DNA of 64,000 nt, from contig NZ_JANAVP010000001.1 of the NCBI RefSeq assembly GCF_024213665.1, positions 248,001 to 312,000 on the forward strand, read 5' to 3'. The position numbers and the translations under genes were made by a program. Numbering within the stretch: the stretch's first letter is position 1; every line of letters starts with the position of its first letter. Shown piece by piece: positions 57,282-64,000 of this stretch. Origin of the DNA: Streptomyces sp. A3M-1-3 (GTDB lineage Bacteria; Actinomycetota; Actinomycetes; Streptomycetales; Streptomycetaceae). The notes below the pieces were generated by a model, which saw nothing but the letters and a program-made list of their open reading frames with translations, had not been told where the DNA came from and did no database searches.

Positions 57282-58129
57282 GGGGTCAGCAGCTCCGTAG
57301 TGGTCACCGCGCGCAGTTCGCGGCGGGCGAGTTCTTCGAGGAGGTCGGGCATGGCGGCGACCGTGTCCGCGTAGCCGAAGTGCAGGCTCACCACGGATCC
57401 GTTGCGGATCGTCCCGGTGACGTTGCGGATGACGGCCGCGGCGCCGGGCGAGGTGAAGTCGAGGGAGTCGACGTCGTACGAGAGGACGTGCGGGTAGCCG
57501 GCCCGGCGGGCCAGCCGCTGGACGAGCGGGGTCGCGTACCGGGCGCGCGAGGGCCGGAACCAGGTCCCGATCGAACCGGTGAGCCTGCGCAGCCGCTGGG
57601 CGCAGTCGGTGATCTCGGCGTACGCCTGCGCCTCGGTCATCGACGAGAGCGTCAGGTGGCGCTGCGTGTGGTTGCCGAGTTCATGGCCGCCGTCCAGGAT
57701 CCGGCGGGCGAGCTGCGGGTGGGCGTCCAGCCAGCTGCCGACGGCCAGTACGGTCACCCGGGCACCGGCCCGTTCGGCCACGGCGAGTACGGACCGGGCG
57801 GTGGCCGGGTCGCCGCCGCCGTGGAAGGTGAGCGCGACGCGGGCACGGTCGCGGGGGCCGTGCTCGATCTGCGCCGGCCGGCCGGGAAAGGCGCGGGGAG
57901 CGGGCGCGGGGCGGGACTCGTGGCGCGGCTCCGGGCGGGGCTCGGGCCGGGGGGCGGCCTGCTGTTCCGCCGGGGCGGCGCGGGCGGAAGGGCCGGGCGG
58001 GGCGGCTCTGTCTGCCGTACAGCCGGTGGCGCAGGCCCCTGCGACGACGGCGGCGGCGCCCGCGCGCAGTGCGTCGCGGCGGCCGATCGCTCGGGGGGTC
58101 GGGGGGTTCCGTCCAGGGAAACAGAGCAT
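57278..58129 (-). CDS. NodB-like polysaccharide deacetylase with altered first motif
   Basis: A 283-residue secreted protein. It has a twin-Arg-like signal (IGRRDALRAGAAAVVAGACATGC), a Pro/Arg/Glu-rich linker, then a NodB domain. The metal-binding His pair is present (GNHTQRHLTLSS), as are FRPSRARYA and SYDVDSLDFTSPG. The first motif, normally TFDDGP, reads TFHGGGDP, so the two Asp are displaced. It could still bind metal by the later Asp, or be catalytically changed. It is coupled to the propeller gene and probably works at the cell surface with it. Confidence 0.85.
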   Translation of the reverse strand: MLCFPGRNPPTPRAIGRRDALRAGAAAVVAGACATGCTADRAAPPGPSARAAPAEQQAAPRPEPRPEPRHESRPAPAPRAFPGRPAQIEHGPRDRARVALTFHGGGDPATARSVLAVAERAGARVTVLAVGSWLDAHPQLARRILDGGHELGNHTQRHLTLSSMTEAQAYAEITDCAQRLRRLTGSIGTWFRPSRARYATPLVQRLARRAGYPHVLSYDVDSLDFTSPGAAAVIRNVTGTIRNGSVVSLHFGYADTVAAMPDLLEELARRELRAVTTTELLTP

Positions 58130-58343
58130 CCGCCCATTTAAGGGGTGGTATGCCCGAAAGATAACGATTGACCAAACTCTGGCCACTGCGGGTCGCGCCC
58201 GCGAGCCGCCCACCCCTCGAGGTGATCAATGAATCACTCGCCAGAGCATATATTTACTCGCAATTTACGAGGCGAGCGCCATACCTCACCTGCGATTCAG
58301 TTCCGGAACAGACGGATATAGAGAAGTTTGTCCGGGTAGCGAC

Positions 58344-58373
58344 TTGGCGTCCCGGGTCCTTGTCTGCCATAGT
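58344..58373 (+). promoter_or_regulatory. Promoter of the candidate small RNA
   Basis: TTGGCG (58344-58349) and CATAGT (58368-58373) are 18 bases apart in an intergenic stretch. A transcript starting near 58380 would run into two hairpins with no open frame. Confidence 0.45.
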
Positions 58374-58379
58374 CGACGG

Positions 58380-58498
58380 CACGACCCCCATTGACCCGGG
58401 CCAGGTCGTCCCCAGTCGCCGTGGATCACACCCCCCCAGATCCACGGCGCTCTACAGAAGCCCCCACGACGCCCCACCCGGGCGAGCGGGGGCTTCTG
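58380..58498 (+). ncRNA. Candidate small RNA with two hairpins
   Basis: Between the deacetylase-like gene (left-going) and the RsbW-like gene (converging) lies a likely transcript of about 120 bases. It has a ten-pair stem (GCCGTGGATC with GATCCACGGC, 58418-58448) and then an 11-pair stem (CAGAAGCCCCC with GGGGGCTTCTG, 58455-58498) ending in TTCTG. There is a promoter-like pair just upstream and no coding potential. The last hairpin may instead only be the terminator of the RsbW-like gene. The rest of the 372-base gap is AT-rich near 58240-58270 and probably holds the promoter of the deacetylase gene. Confidence 0.5.
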
Positions 58499-58501
58499 CG
58501 T

Positions 58502-59152
58502 TCAGGACGGGTGGCGGTCGGATACGCGCATCTCGAACCAGGTCGTCTTGCCACGCGGCAGCAGATCCACTCCCCAGCGGTCCGAGAGCTTGTCGACCAG
58601 GAAGAGGCCGCGGCCGCTGGTGTCGAGTTCATGGACGGGCATCAGGCAGGGCAGCCCGCGCGACGGGTCGCGCACCTCGATCCTGATCCACCCCCGGCGG
58701 CGCAGCATACGCAGCCCGAAGACCCGGGCGCCCGTGTGCCGTACGGCATTGCCCACCAGTTCCGAGACGAGCAGCACCGCGTGCTCGGCGGTCTGCGCGG
58801 AGAGTCCCCACTGACGCAGGACCACACTCTGGGTCAACCGCCGGGCCGTGCCCGCGGATTCTGGGCGGGACGGCAGCGGAACCTCCGCCTCCGCCGGGTT
58901 CCCGAACAACTCCAGCGCTTTGAGTGCCCGTTCGTCCTCGACGGCCGGCGTCGGACGCGCGGCCAGAACGCTGCTGCGCTGCCGCGGTTGCTCTACACCC
59001 TCCAGGCCCGCCATGCCCCCATCATGGCGGCCCGAGGCCCCGCACGGAGCGGTTCTGGAGGAATCCGGCCCCCGGAACCACCGGTTCCGGAAGGCCGGTT
59101 TGGCATATGCCAGAGGCAGTAGATGTGCCTCCACGGCCCGCTGAGCTGCCAT
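58502..59152 (-). CDS. RsbW-like ATP-binding regulatory protein
   Basis: A 216-residue protein whose last 130 residues form a GHKL ATPase domain of the anti-sigma-factor type. The N box is LVSELVGNAVRHTGA, and the G boxes are in RDPSRGLP and TSGRGLFLVDKLSDRWG. Streptomyces has dozens of these single-domain kinases, which inhibit sigma factors or phosphorylate anti-anti-sigma proteins. The first 80 residues are basic and unordered. The start is uncertain (59152, or the ATG at 59014). No sigma factor or antagonist gene is adjacent. Confidence 0.8.
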   Translation of the reverse strand: MAAQRAVEAHLLPLAYAKPAFRNRWFRGPDSSRTAPCGASGRHDGGMAGLEGVEQPRQRSSVLAARPTPAVEDERALKALELFGNPAEAEVPLPSRPESAGTARRLTQSVVLRQWGLSAQTAEHAVLLVSELVGNAVRHTGARVFGLRMLRRRGWIRIEVRDPSRGLPCLMPVHELDTSGRGLFLVDKLSDRWGVDLLPRGKTTWFEMRVSDRHPS

Positions 59153-59275
59153 AACGGGCCGCGCACGGATGATCACCAAGAGTTCCGGCCGACGGCGCCT
59201 TAAGGTTCTCTTAAGGCCTGGCTAATGCACCCACAGGGAGGATCGGCCACCGACCGGGCCCCGACACGCGTGCCC

Positions 59276-60043
59276 TCAGAGGAACTTGGCCTTCCCCGGC
59301 CCCTCCTCGACGAAGCTGCGCATGCCCCTCTCACGGTCCTCGGTGGCGAACAGACCCGCGAACCAGTTGCGTTCGATGGCGAGACCGGTCTCGATGTCGG
59401 TCTCCAACCCCGCGTCGACCGTTTCCTTGGCGGCGCGCAGCGCGAGCGCCGGGCCCTGGGCCAGCTTCGCGGCCCAGGCGTGCGCCTGCTCGTACACCTC
59501 GGCGGCGGGGACGACCCGGTCCACCAGGCCGAGGGTGAGCGCCTCGTCCGCCTTCACCATGCGGCCGGTGAAGATGAGGTCTTTGGCCTTGGACGGGCCG
59601 ACGAGGCGGGAGAGCCGCTGAGTGCCGCCGGCACCCGGGATCAGGCCGAGCAGGATCTCGGGCTGGCCGAGCTTGGCGTTGTCCGCGGCGATCCGGTAGT
59701 CGGCGCACAGCGCCAACTCGCAGCCGCCGCCCAGCGCGTAGCCGGTGACGGCGGCGACGACGGGCTTGGGGATGCGGGCCACGGCGGTGAAGGACTCCTG
59801 CAGGGCCCGGGACCGTACGACCATCGCCGCATGGTCCATGGCCTGCATCTCCTTGATGTCCGCACCGGCGGCGAACACCTTCTCGCCGCCGTACAGGATC
59901 ACGGCCCGGACGTCGTCGCGGCGGGCCGCCTCCTCGGCGAGCTCCTTCAGCCGATCCTGGGTGGCGATGTCCAGCGCGTTCATCGGAGGGCGGTCCAGGC
60001 GGATGGTGCCGACGCCTTCGGAGACTTCGAGATTCACAGTCAT
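59276..60043 (-). CDS. Enoyl-CoA hydratase/isomerase-family protein
   Basis: A 255-residue crotonase-family enzyme. The oxyanion-hole segments FAAGADIKEMQAMD and GYALGGGCELALCADYRIA are intact, and the catalytic Glu residues fit LGQPEILLGLIPGAGGTQRL. It is likely to hydrate 2-enoyl-CoA in beta-oxidation; other crotonase reactions cannot be excluded. Confidence 0.9.
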   Translation of the reverse strand: MTVNLEVSEGVGTIRLDRPPMNALDIATQDRLKELAEEAARRDDVRAVILYGGEKVFAAGADIKEMQAMDHAAMVVRSRALQESFTAVARIPKPVVAAVTGYALGGGCELALCADYRIAADNAKLGQPEILLGLIPGAGGTQRLSRLVGPSKAKDLIFTGRMVKADEALTLGLVDRVVPAAEVYEQAHAWAAKLAQGPALALRAAKETVDAGLETDIETGLAIERNWFAGLFATEDRERGMRSFVEEGPGKAKFL

Positions 60044-60073
60044 GGGAGCAGGTTAATAGGGGTTAACGCGGTA

Positions 60074-60108
60074 CGGCCCGGTGCTCTGTGTCACAGAACA
60101 CCGGGCCG
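60074..60108. terminator. Terminator between hydratase start and transpeptidase end
   Basis: A long hairpin (GGCCCGGTG...TCTGTG, loop T, CACAGA...CACCGGGCC) with a single mismatch. It lies 40 bases past the stop of the left-going L,D-transpeptidase gene and would end its transcript. Confidence 0.8.
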
Positions 60109-60147
60109 GATCAACTCCATGCAACGCCGTACGAACAGGGCCAAGCG

Positions 60148-61395
60148 TTACTTGGTCCACTCCGCCCAGGACATGTTCCAGCCGTTGAGGCCGTTCTCCG
60201 GGGCGATCTGCTTGTCGTTGGAGTTCTTCACGACGACCACGTCACCGATGATCGAGTTGTCGTAGAACCAGGCCGCCGGAGCCTTCTTGTCCCAGGCTCC
60301 CCGCACGTCCCGCAGGCTCACGCAGCCGTGGCTGACGTTCGCCGAGCCGAAGGTCCCCGCGGACGCCCAGTAGTTGCCGTGGATAAAGGTGCCCGAGGTG
60401 GACAGGCGCATCGCGTGCGGCACGTCCTTGATGTCGTACTCGCCGCCGAAACCCACGGTGGCGCCGTTCATCCGGGTCACCTTGAACTTCTCGCTGATGA
60501 CCATCTGGCCGTTGTACGTGGTGGTCGACGGCGCCCCCGCGGTGATCGGGACGTTCTTCAGGACCTTGCCGTCGCGCACGATCTGCATCTGCTTGGACTT
60601 GGCGTCCACCGTCGAGACCTGGGAGCGGCCGATCGTGAACTTCACGGTCCGGGTCTGCTTGCCGTACACCCCGGGCCGGCCCTCGACGCCGTCGAGGTTC
60701 AGCTTGACGGTGACCTTGGTGCCCGCGGCCCAGTACTTCTCGGGGCGGAAGTCGAGGCGGTCGTTGCCGAACCAGTGGCCCTCGACCGGCACGGCCGGCT
60801 CGGCGGTCACGGTGACCGCCTTCTCGACGGCTTCCGGGTTCGTGATTCCGCGGGTGAAGTTGATCGAAACCGGCATACCGACGCCGACCGTGGCACCGTC
60901 CTCCGGCAAGTAGTGACCGATGAAGGTGTTCTTCGGGGTCAGCGTGGTGAAGGTGGCGTCCTTCGCGGACTCACGCCCTTCGCCGTCCTTGGCCACCGCG
61001 TGGACCTTGTACTGGGTCGCGGCGCCCAGGTGGCGGTCCGGCTCCCAGCTCCCGCCGTCGGCGGATATCTTGCCGTCGGCCTTGTTGCCCTTGGTGTCGG
61101 CGACCGTCACGGTGGTCAGCTTGCCGCCCGTGGCGGAGATCTTCAGGGCCCCGCTCGTCCCGACCTCCTTCGCCCCGTCCTTGGGTGCGATGGTCACCAC
61201 GGCCTGCGAGGCCACGGTGTCGGAATTGCCCGAACCCTGCTTGCCCTTGTCCCCGCTCCCGCTGCCGGAGTCCCCGCCCCCGCCGCAGGCCGTCACCAGG
61301 AGCAGCGCCGCCCCCAGTACCAGTGCCGGCAGTCGGGCGCCCCCGCGCCGCCGCCGTGCTCCGGCCGATGCCCCCGATATCGGCTCCACGTTCAA
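60148..61395 (-). CDS. L,D-transpeptidase lipoprotein (YkuD domain)
   Basis: A 415-residue lipoprotein (LVLGAALLLVTACGGGG). Two Ig-like domains follow, as in mycobacterial LdtMt2, then the YkuD domain with the catalytic HGNYW and SHGCVSLRD (Cys nucleophile). It makes 3-3 cross-links in peptidoglycan and is likely carbapenem-sensitive. The TTG at 61395 lies nine bases after GGGGAG and gives a clean signal; the ATG at 61482 would bury it. It is 172 bases after a paralogue and probably arose by tandem duplication. Confidence 0.92.
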   Translation of the reverse strand: MNVEPISGASAGARRRRGGARLPALVLGAALLLVTACGGGGDSGSGSGDKGKQGSGNSDTVASQAVVTIAPKDGAKEVGTSGALKISATGGKLTTVTVADTKGNKADGKISADGGSWEPDRHLGAATQYKVHAVAKDGEGRESAKDATFTTLTPKNTFIGHYLPEDGATVGVGMPVSINFTRGITNPEAVEKAVTVTAEPAVPVEGHWFGNDRLDFRPEKYWAAGTKVTVKLNLDGVEGRPGVYGKQTRTVKFTIGRSQVSTVDAKSKQMQIVRDGKVLKNVPITAGAPSTTTYNGQMVISEKFKVTRMNGATVGFGGEYDIKDVPHAMRLSTSGTFIHGNYWASAGTFGSANVSHGCVSLRDVRGAWDKKAPAAWFYDNSIIGDVVVVKNSNDKQIAPENGLNGWNMSWAEWTK

Positions 61396-61567
61396 GATGG
61401 TCTTCTCCCCTCGCACGGCCCGGCCCCGCCATGGCCCGTACTCCCTCGCGCTGGACTCGCGCGCATGGCGACAGATAATCACACCGGATGGGTCCCGATC
61501 TCCCCTGCAATGTCACCGTTCAGTCCCAACTGGTCACATGGGGTTCGGGCCGTGCTGTGAGGGGGCT

Positions 61568-62785
61568 TCAGCGGGCCTCCGAGCCTGCCTTCCAGAGGTC
61601 CCAGGTCATGTTCCAGCCGCCCAGGCCATTGCCCGGAGCGACCGTTTCGTCATGGGAGTTGACCACCTCGACCACGTCCCCGATCAGGGTCCGGTCGAAG
61701 AACCAGGCCGCCGGGGTGCGTGGACCGCCGCCCTTCACATCGAGCAGCCCGATACAGCCGTGCGTGATGTTGACGGAGCCGAACCACTCCGGCTTGGCCC
61801 AGTAGTTGCCGTGCAGGTAGGTCCCCGAGTCGGTGAGCCGCATCGCGTGCGGGACGTCCGAGACGTCGTACTCGCTCTTGCCGTTCTTGTCCCTGAAGCC
61901 GACGCTGGCGCCGTTCATCCGCGTCACGTCGAACATCTCGCTCACCACCATCTTCCCGTTGTACGTGGTCGTCTTGGGCGCCCCGGCGGTGATCGGGATG
62001 GTCGACAGCACCGCACCGTCCCGCCGCACCACCATGGTCTTCGCCTTCACGTCCACCGTGGACACCTGGCGGCGGCCGACGGTGAAGCGGACGGTCTTCT
62101 GCTGGATGCCGTACGAGCCGGGGGCGGCCTCCACATCACGCAGCCGCATGTCGACGGTCACCTCGGTGCCCGGCTTCCAGTACGTGGCGGGGCGGAAGTC
62201 CAGGCGCTCCTTGCCGAACCAGTGCCCCACCACCTCCACCGGCGGCTTCGAGGTGACCTTGATGGCATTCTCGACGCCGGCACGGTTCTCGATCGCCCGG
62301 TTGAAGGTGAAGGAGACAATCATCCCGGTGCCGACGGTGGAGCGATTCTCCGGTTTGAAGTAGCCGATGAAGCGTTCCTCCGGGACATAGGTGGTGAAGG
62401 TGGTGTGCCGGGCCTGCCGGCGACCGTGGCCGTCCACGGCGACCACGTCGACGGTGTACTTGGCGGCCAGCGCCAGCGTCTGGTCGTCCGGCCGCCAGCT
62501 CAGACCGTCCTCGGAGATCCGCCCCGGGACCTTCTCCTCCTGTACGTCCTCGACCTTCTTCACCCTGACCCGCTCCAGCCGTCCGTCCGGCACGGACACC
62601 AGGAGCGGCCCCTGCACGCCGATGCCCTTCGCACCGTCCTCGGGCGAGATCCGGATCGCGTCGTACGGCGACCTCGCTTTCCCCGGCAGCTGCACCTCGA
62701 CGCCGTTGGTGCATCCGGCCAGCCCGGCCAGTAGTCCTGCCCATGCCAGTACGGCGGCCAAGCCCGCCCCTGCTCGCCTTGTCAC
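61568..62785 (-). CDS. L,D-transpeptidase lipoprotein (YkuD domain), paralogue
   Basis: A 405-residue paralogue of the next gene with the same order: lipobox (LLAGLAGC), two Ig-like domains (VPEERFIGYFKPENRSTVG matches its partner's VG-containing strand), then YkuD with HGNYW and THGCIGLLD. Here the residue before the catalytic HGC is Thr rather than Ser. The GTG at about 62785 starts VTRRAGAGLAAVL; another GTG lies nine bases before it. Confidence 0.9.
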   Translation of the reverse strand: MTRRAGAGLAAVLAWAGLLAGLAGCTNGVEVQLPGKARSPYDAIRISPEDGAKGIGVQGPLLVSVPDGRLERVRVKKVEDVQEEKVPGRISEDGLSWRPDDQTLALAAKYTVDVVAVDGHGRRQARHTTFTTYVPEERFIGYFKPENRSTVGTGMIVSFTFNRAIENRAGVENAIKVTSKPPVEVVGHWFGKERLDFRPATYWKPGTEVTVDMRLRDVEAAPGSYGIQQKTVRFTVGRRQVSTVDVKAKTMVVRRDGAVLSTIPITAGAPKTTTYNGKMVVSEMFDVTRMNGASVGFRDKNGKSEYDVSDVPHAMRLTDSGTYLHGNYWAKPEWFGSVNITHGCIGLLDVKGGGPRTPAAWFFDRTLIGDVVEVVNSHDETVAPGNGLGGWNMTWDLWKAGSEAR

Positions 62786-62947
62786 ATCTCTCACGCCCTG
62801 ACAACGACCGCGCCCCTCCGGGGGAAACGTGAGTGCGGGCGCTGTTGAGGGAAGAACAGGTGGGAGGACCATGCGAGGGAGCCACGGCCGGGACGCCGTG
62901 CGCCCCCGGATCGGCGGCGGTCCCGACGAGCCGCGGGAGGCCGACAG

Positions 62948-64000
62948 GTGTCGAGCGCAGCCGAGCAGGAGGCAGTACGGGGTGGGCAGTCCGCCCTGAA
63001 CGGGGAACGGCACGCACCGGCCGGGGCCAACGGTCACCGCAGGTCACCGGGCACGCCCCGGGCACCCGTATGGCCGGGATCGCCGACACCGCTGGGCGCC
63101 CGGTACCGGGTCGGCCCCGACGGGGTGGCCGGCACCAACTTCGCGCTGTGGGCGGGCGGCGCGGAGGCCGTGGAGGTGTGCCTCTTCGACGACCGGGGCA
63201 CCGAGACGCGGTGCCCGCTGACCGAACTGACCCACGAGATCTGGCACGGATTCATCCCCGGCGTACAACCCGGACAGCGGTACGGCTTCCGGGTGCACGG
63301 CCGCTGGGACCCATGGACCGGAGCCCGCTGGAATCCGGCCAAGCTGCTGCTCGACCCGTACGCGCGGGCGGTGGACGGCGCCCCCGGCAATGACTTCGGC
63401 GCCCTGCCCCCCGAGGTGTACGGACACGTCCGGGACTGGCCGCAGCAGCATGTGGCCGACACCGTGCGCGACGACCGCGACTCGGCACCGTTCGTGCCCA
63501 AGGGCGTGGTCGTCCACGACGACACCGCCGACGACGAGTGGATGGACGACCGCCGCCCCAAGACGCCGTGGGCCGACTCGGTCATCTACGAGCTGCACGT
63601 CCGCGGCTTCACCAAACTCCACCCCGGCATCCCGGAAGAGCTCCGGGGGACGTACGCCGGGCTCGCGCACCCCGCGGCGATCGACCATCTCGTACGACTC
63701 GGAGTGACGGCCGTCGAGCTGCTCCCCGTGCACCAGTTCGCGCACGAGGACCATTTGCTGCGCCGCGACCTGCGCAACTACTGGGGCTACAACTCCATCG
63801 GCTACTTCGCCCCGCACGCCGGGTACTCCGCGTCGGGCACCGGCGGCCAGCAGGTCGGCGAGTTCAAGCGGATGGTGCGGGCGCTGCACGCCGCCGGCAT
63901 CGAGGTCATCCTCGACGTCGTCTACAACCACACCGCGGAGGCGGGCGAGCTGGGCCCCACCCTGTCGCTGCGCGGCATCGACAACCGGGGCTACTACCGC
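62948..64000 (+). CDS. glgX: Glycogen debranching enzyme GlgX, N-terminal part
   Basis: An open frame of 351 codons from a GTG at 62948 (GGGAGG upstream) runs off the right edge. A Gly/Arg-rich leader to about residue 45 is followed by a CBM48 domain (GTNFALWAGGAEAVEVCLFD, then WHGFIPGVQPGQRYGFRVHG). The GH13 barrel begins after (VIYELHVRGFTKLHPGIPEE, YWGYNSIGYFAPH, EVILDVVYNHTAE). It should remove alpha-1,6 branches from glycogen or limit dextrins. The catalytic Asp/Glu are beyond the window. Confidence 0.92.
   Translation, partial: MSSAAEQEAVRGGQSALNGERHAPAGANGHRRSPGTPRAPVWPGSPTPLGARYRVGPDGVAGTNFALWAGGAEAVEVCLFDDRGTETRCPLTELTHEIWHGFIPGVQPGQRYGFRVHGRWDPWTGARWNPAKLLLDPYARAVDGAPGNDFGALPPEVYGHVRDWPQQHVADTVRDDRDSAPFVPKGVVVHDDTADDEWMDDRRPKTPWADSVIYELHVRGFTKLHPGIPEELRGTYAGLAHPAAIDHLVRLGVTAVELLPVHQFAHEDHLLRRDLRNYWGYNSIGYFAPHAGYSASGTGGQQVGEFKRMVRALHAAGIEVILDVVYNHTAEAGELGPTLSLRGIDNRGYYR

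Overview
The window reads as a chromosomal core segment of a Streptomyces. It is very GC-rich and uses GTG and TTG starts freely. Lipoprotein and Tat-type signals are common, and the housekeeping order matches, from memory, the S. coelicolor stretch around SCO5456-SCO5511 (gatCAB, ligA, mnmA, a dipeptide ABC operon, gcvTH-glyA-sdaA, glgX). No tRNA, rRNA or CRISPR array was seen.

Layout, first half. 1-14 kb holds a truncated membrane protein, a 2-hydroxyacid dehydrogenase, a doubly frameshifted aldo/keto reductase, a lipoprotein sugar dehydrogenase, a large LuxR-type ATPase regulator coupled to a 62-aa protein, an acetyltransferase, an MMPL exporter, a Tat-exported phospholipase C and a damaged toxin/antitoxin-like pair. 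14-24.6 kb is core: the gatC-gatA-small gene-gatB operon, a GGDEF-EAL membrane protein whose stop codon abuts a 309-bp inverted-repeat element, ligA, a methionine-synthase-like protein and an SDR. 25-29 kb is an accessory island: a secreted Cys-free amphipathic peptide, an ABC transporter, a small membrane protein and a SARP-like activator. 29-36 kb has mnmA, an amidase, a serine hydrolase, a cysteine desulfurase, a SnoaL-like protein, a thioesterase and a TRIC-type channel.

Layout, second half. 35.7-42 kb is a five-gene oligopeptide/dipeptide ABC operon. It is followed by two SseB-like paralogues and a P-loop ATPase. 45-50 kb is glycine/serine metabolism: a tandem glycine riboswitch, gcvT, gcvH, glyA and sdaA, a route from glycine to serine to pyruvate. 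50-53 kb is a cobalamin-riboswitch-controlled cobalt ECF transporter (cbiMNQO). 53-56 kb carries a PadR regulator and a cyclodipeptide synthase overlapping a CYP121-like P450, a pair strongly reminiscent of the mycocyclosin locus of Mycobacterium tuberculosis. 56-64 kb has a beta-propeller lipoprotein with a NodB-like protein, a candidate small RNA, an RsbW-like ATPase, enoyl-CoA hydratase, two tandem L,D-transpeptidases and the start of glgX.

Most interesting systems: (1) the putative SARP-controlled secreted-peptide cluster at 25.0-28.9 kb, with an 11-bp-period direct repeat in front of the peptide gene; (2) the CDPS/CYP121-like pair at 54.1-56.0 kb, with conserved CDPS catalytic residues but substitutions at two P450 substrate-contact positions; (3) the inverted-repeat element at 18.0-18.3 kb that sits against a c-di-GMP gene and carries nested short repeats.
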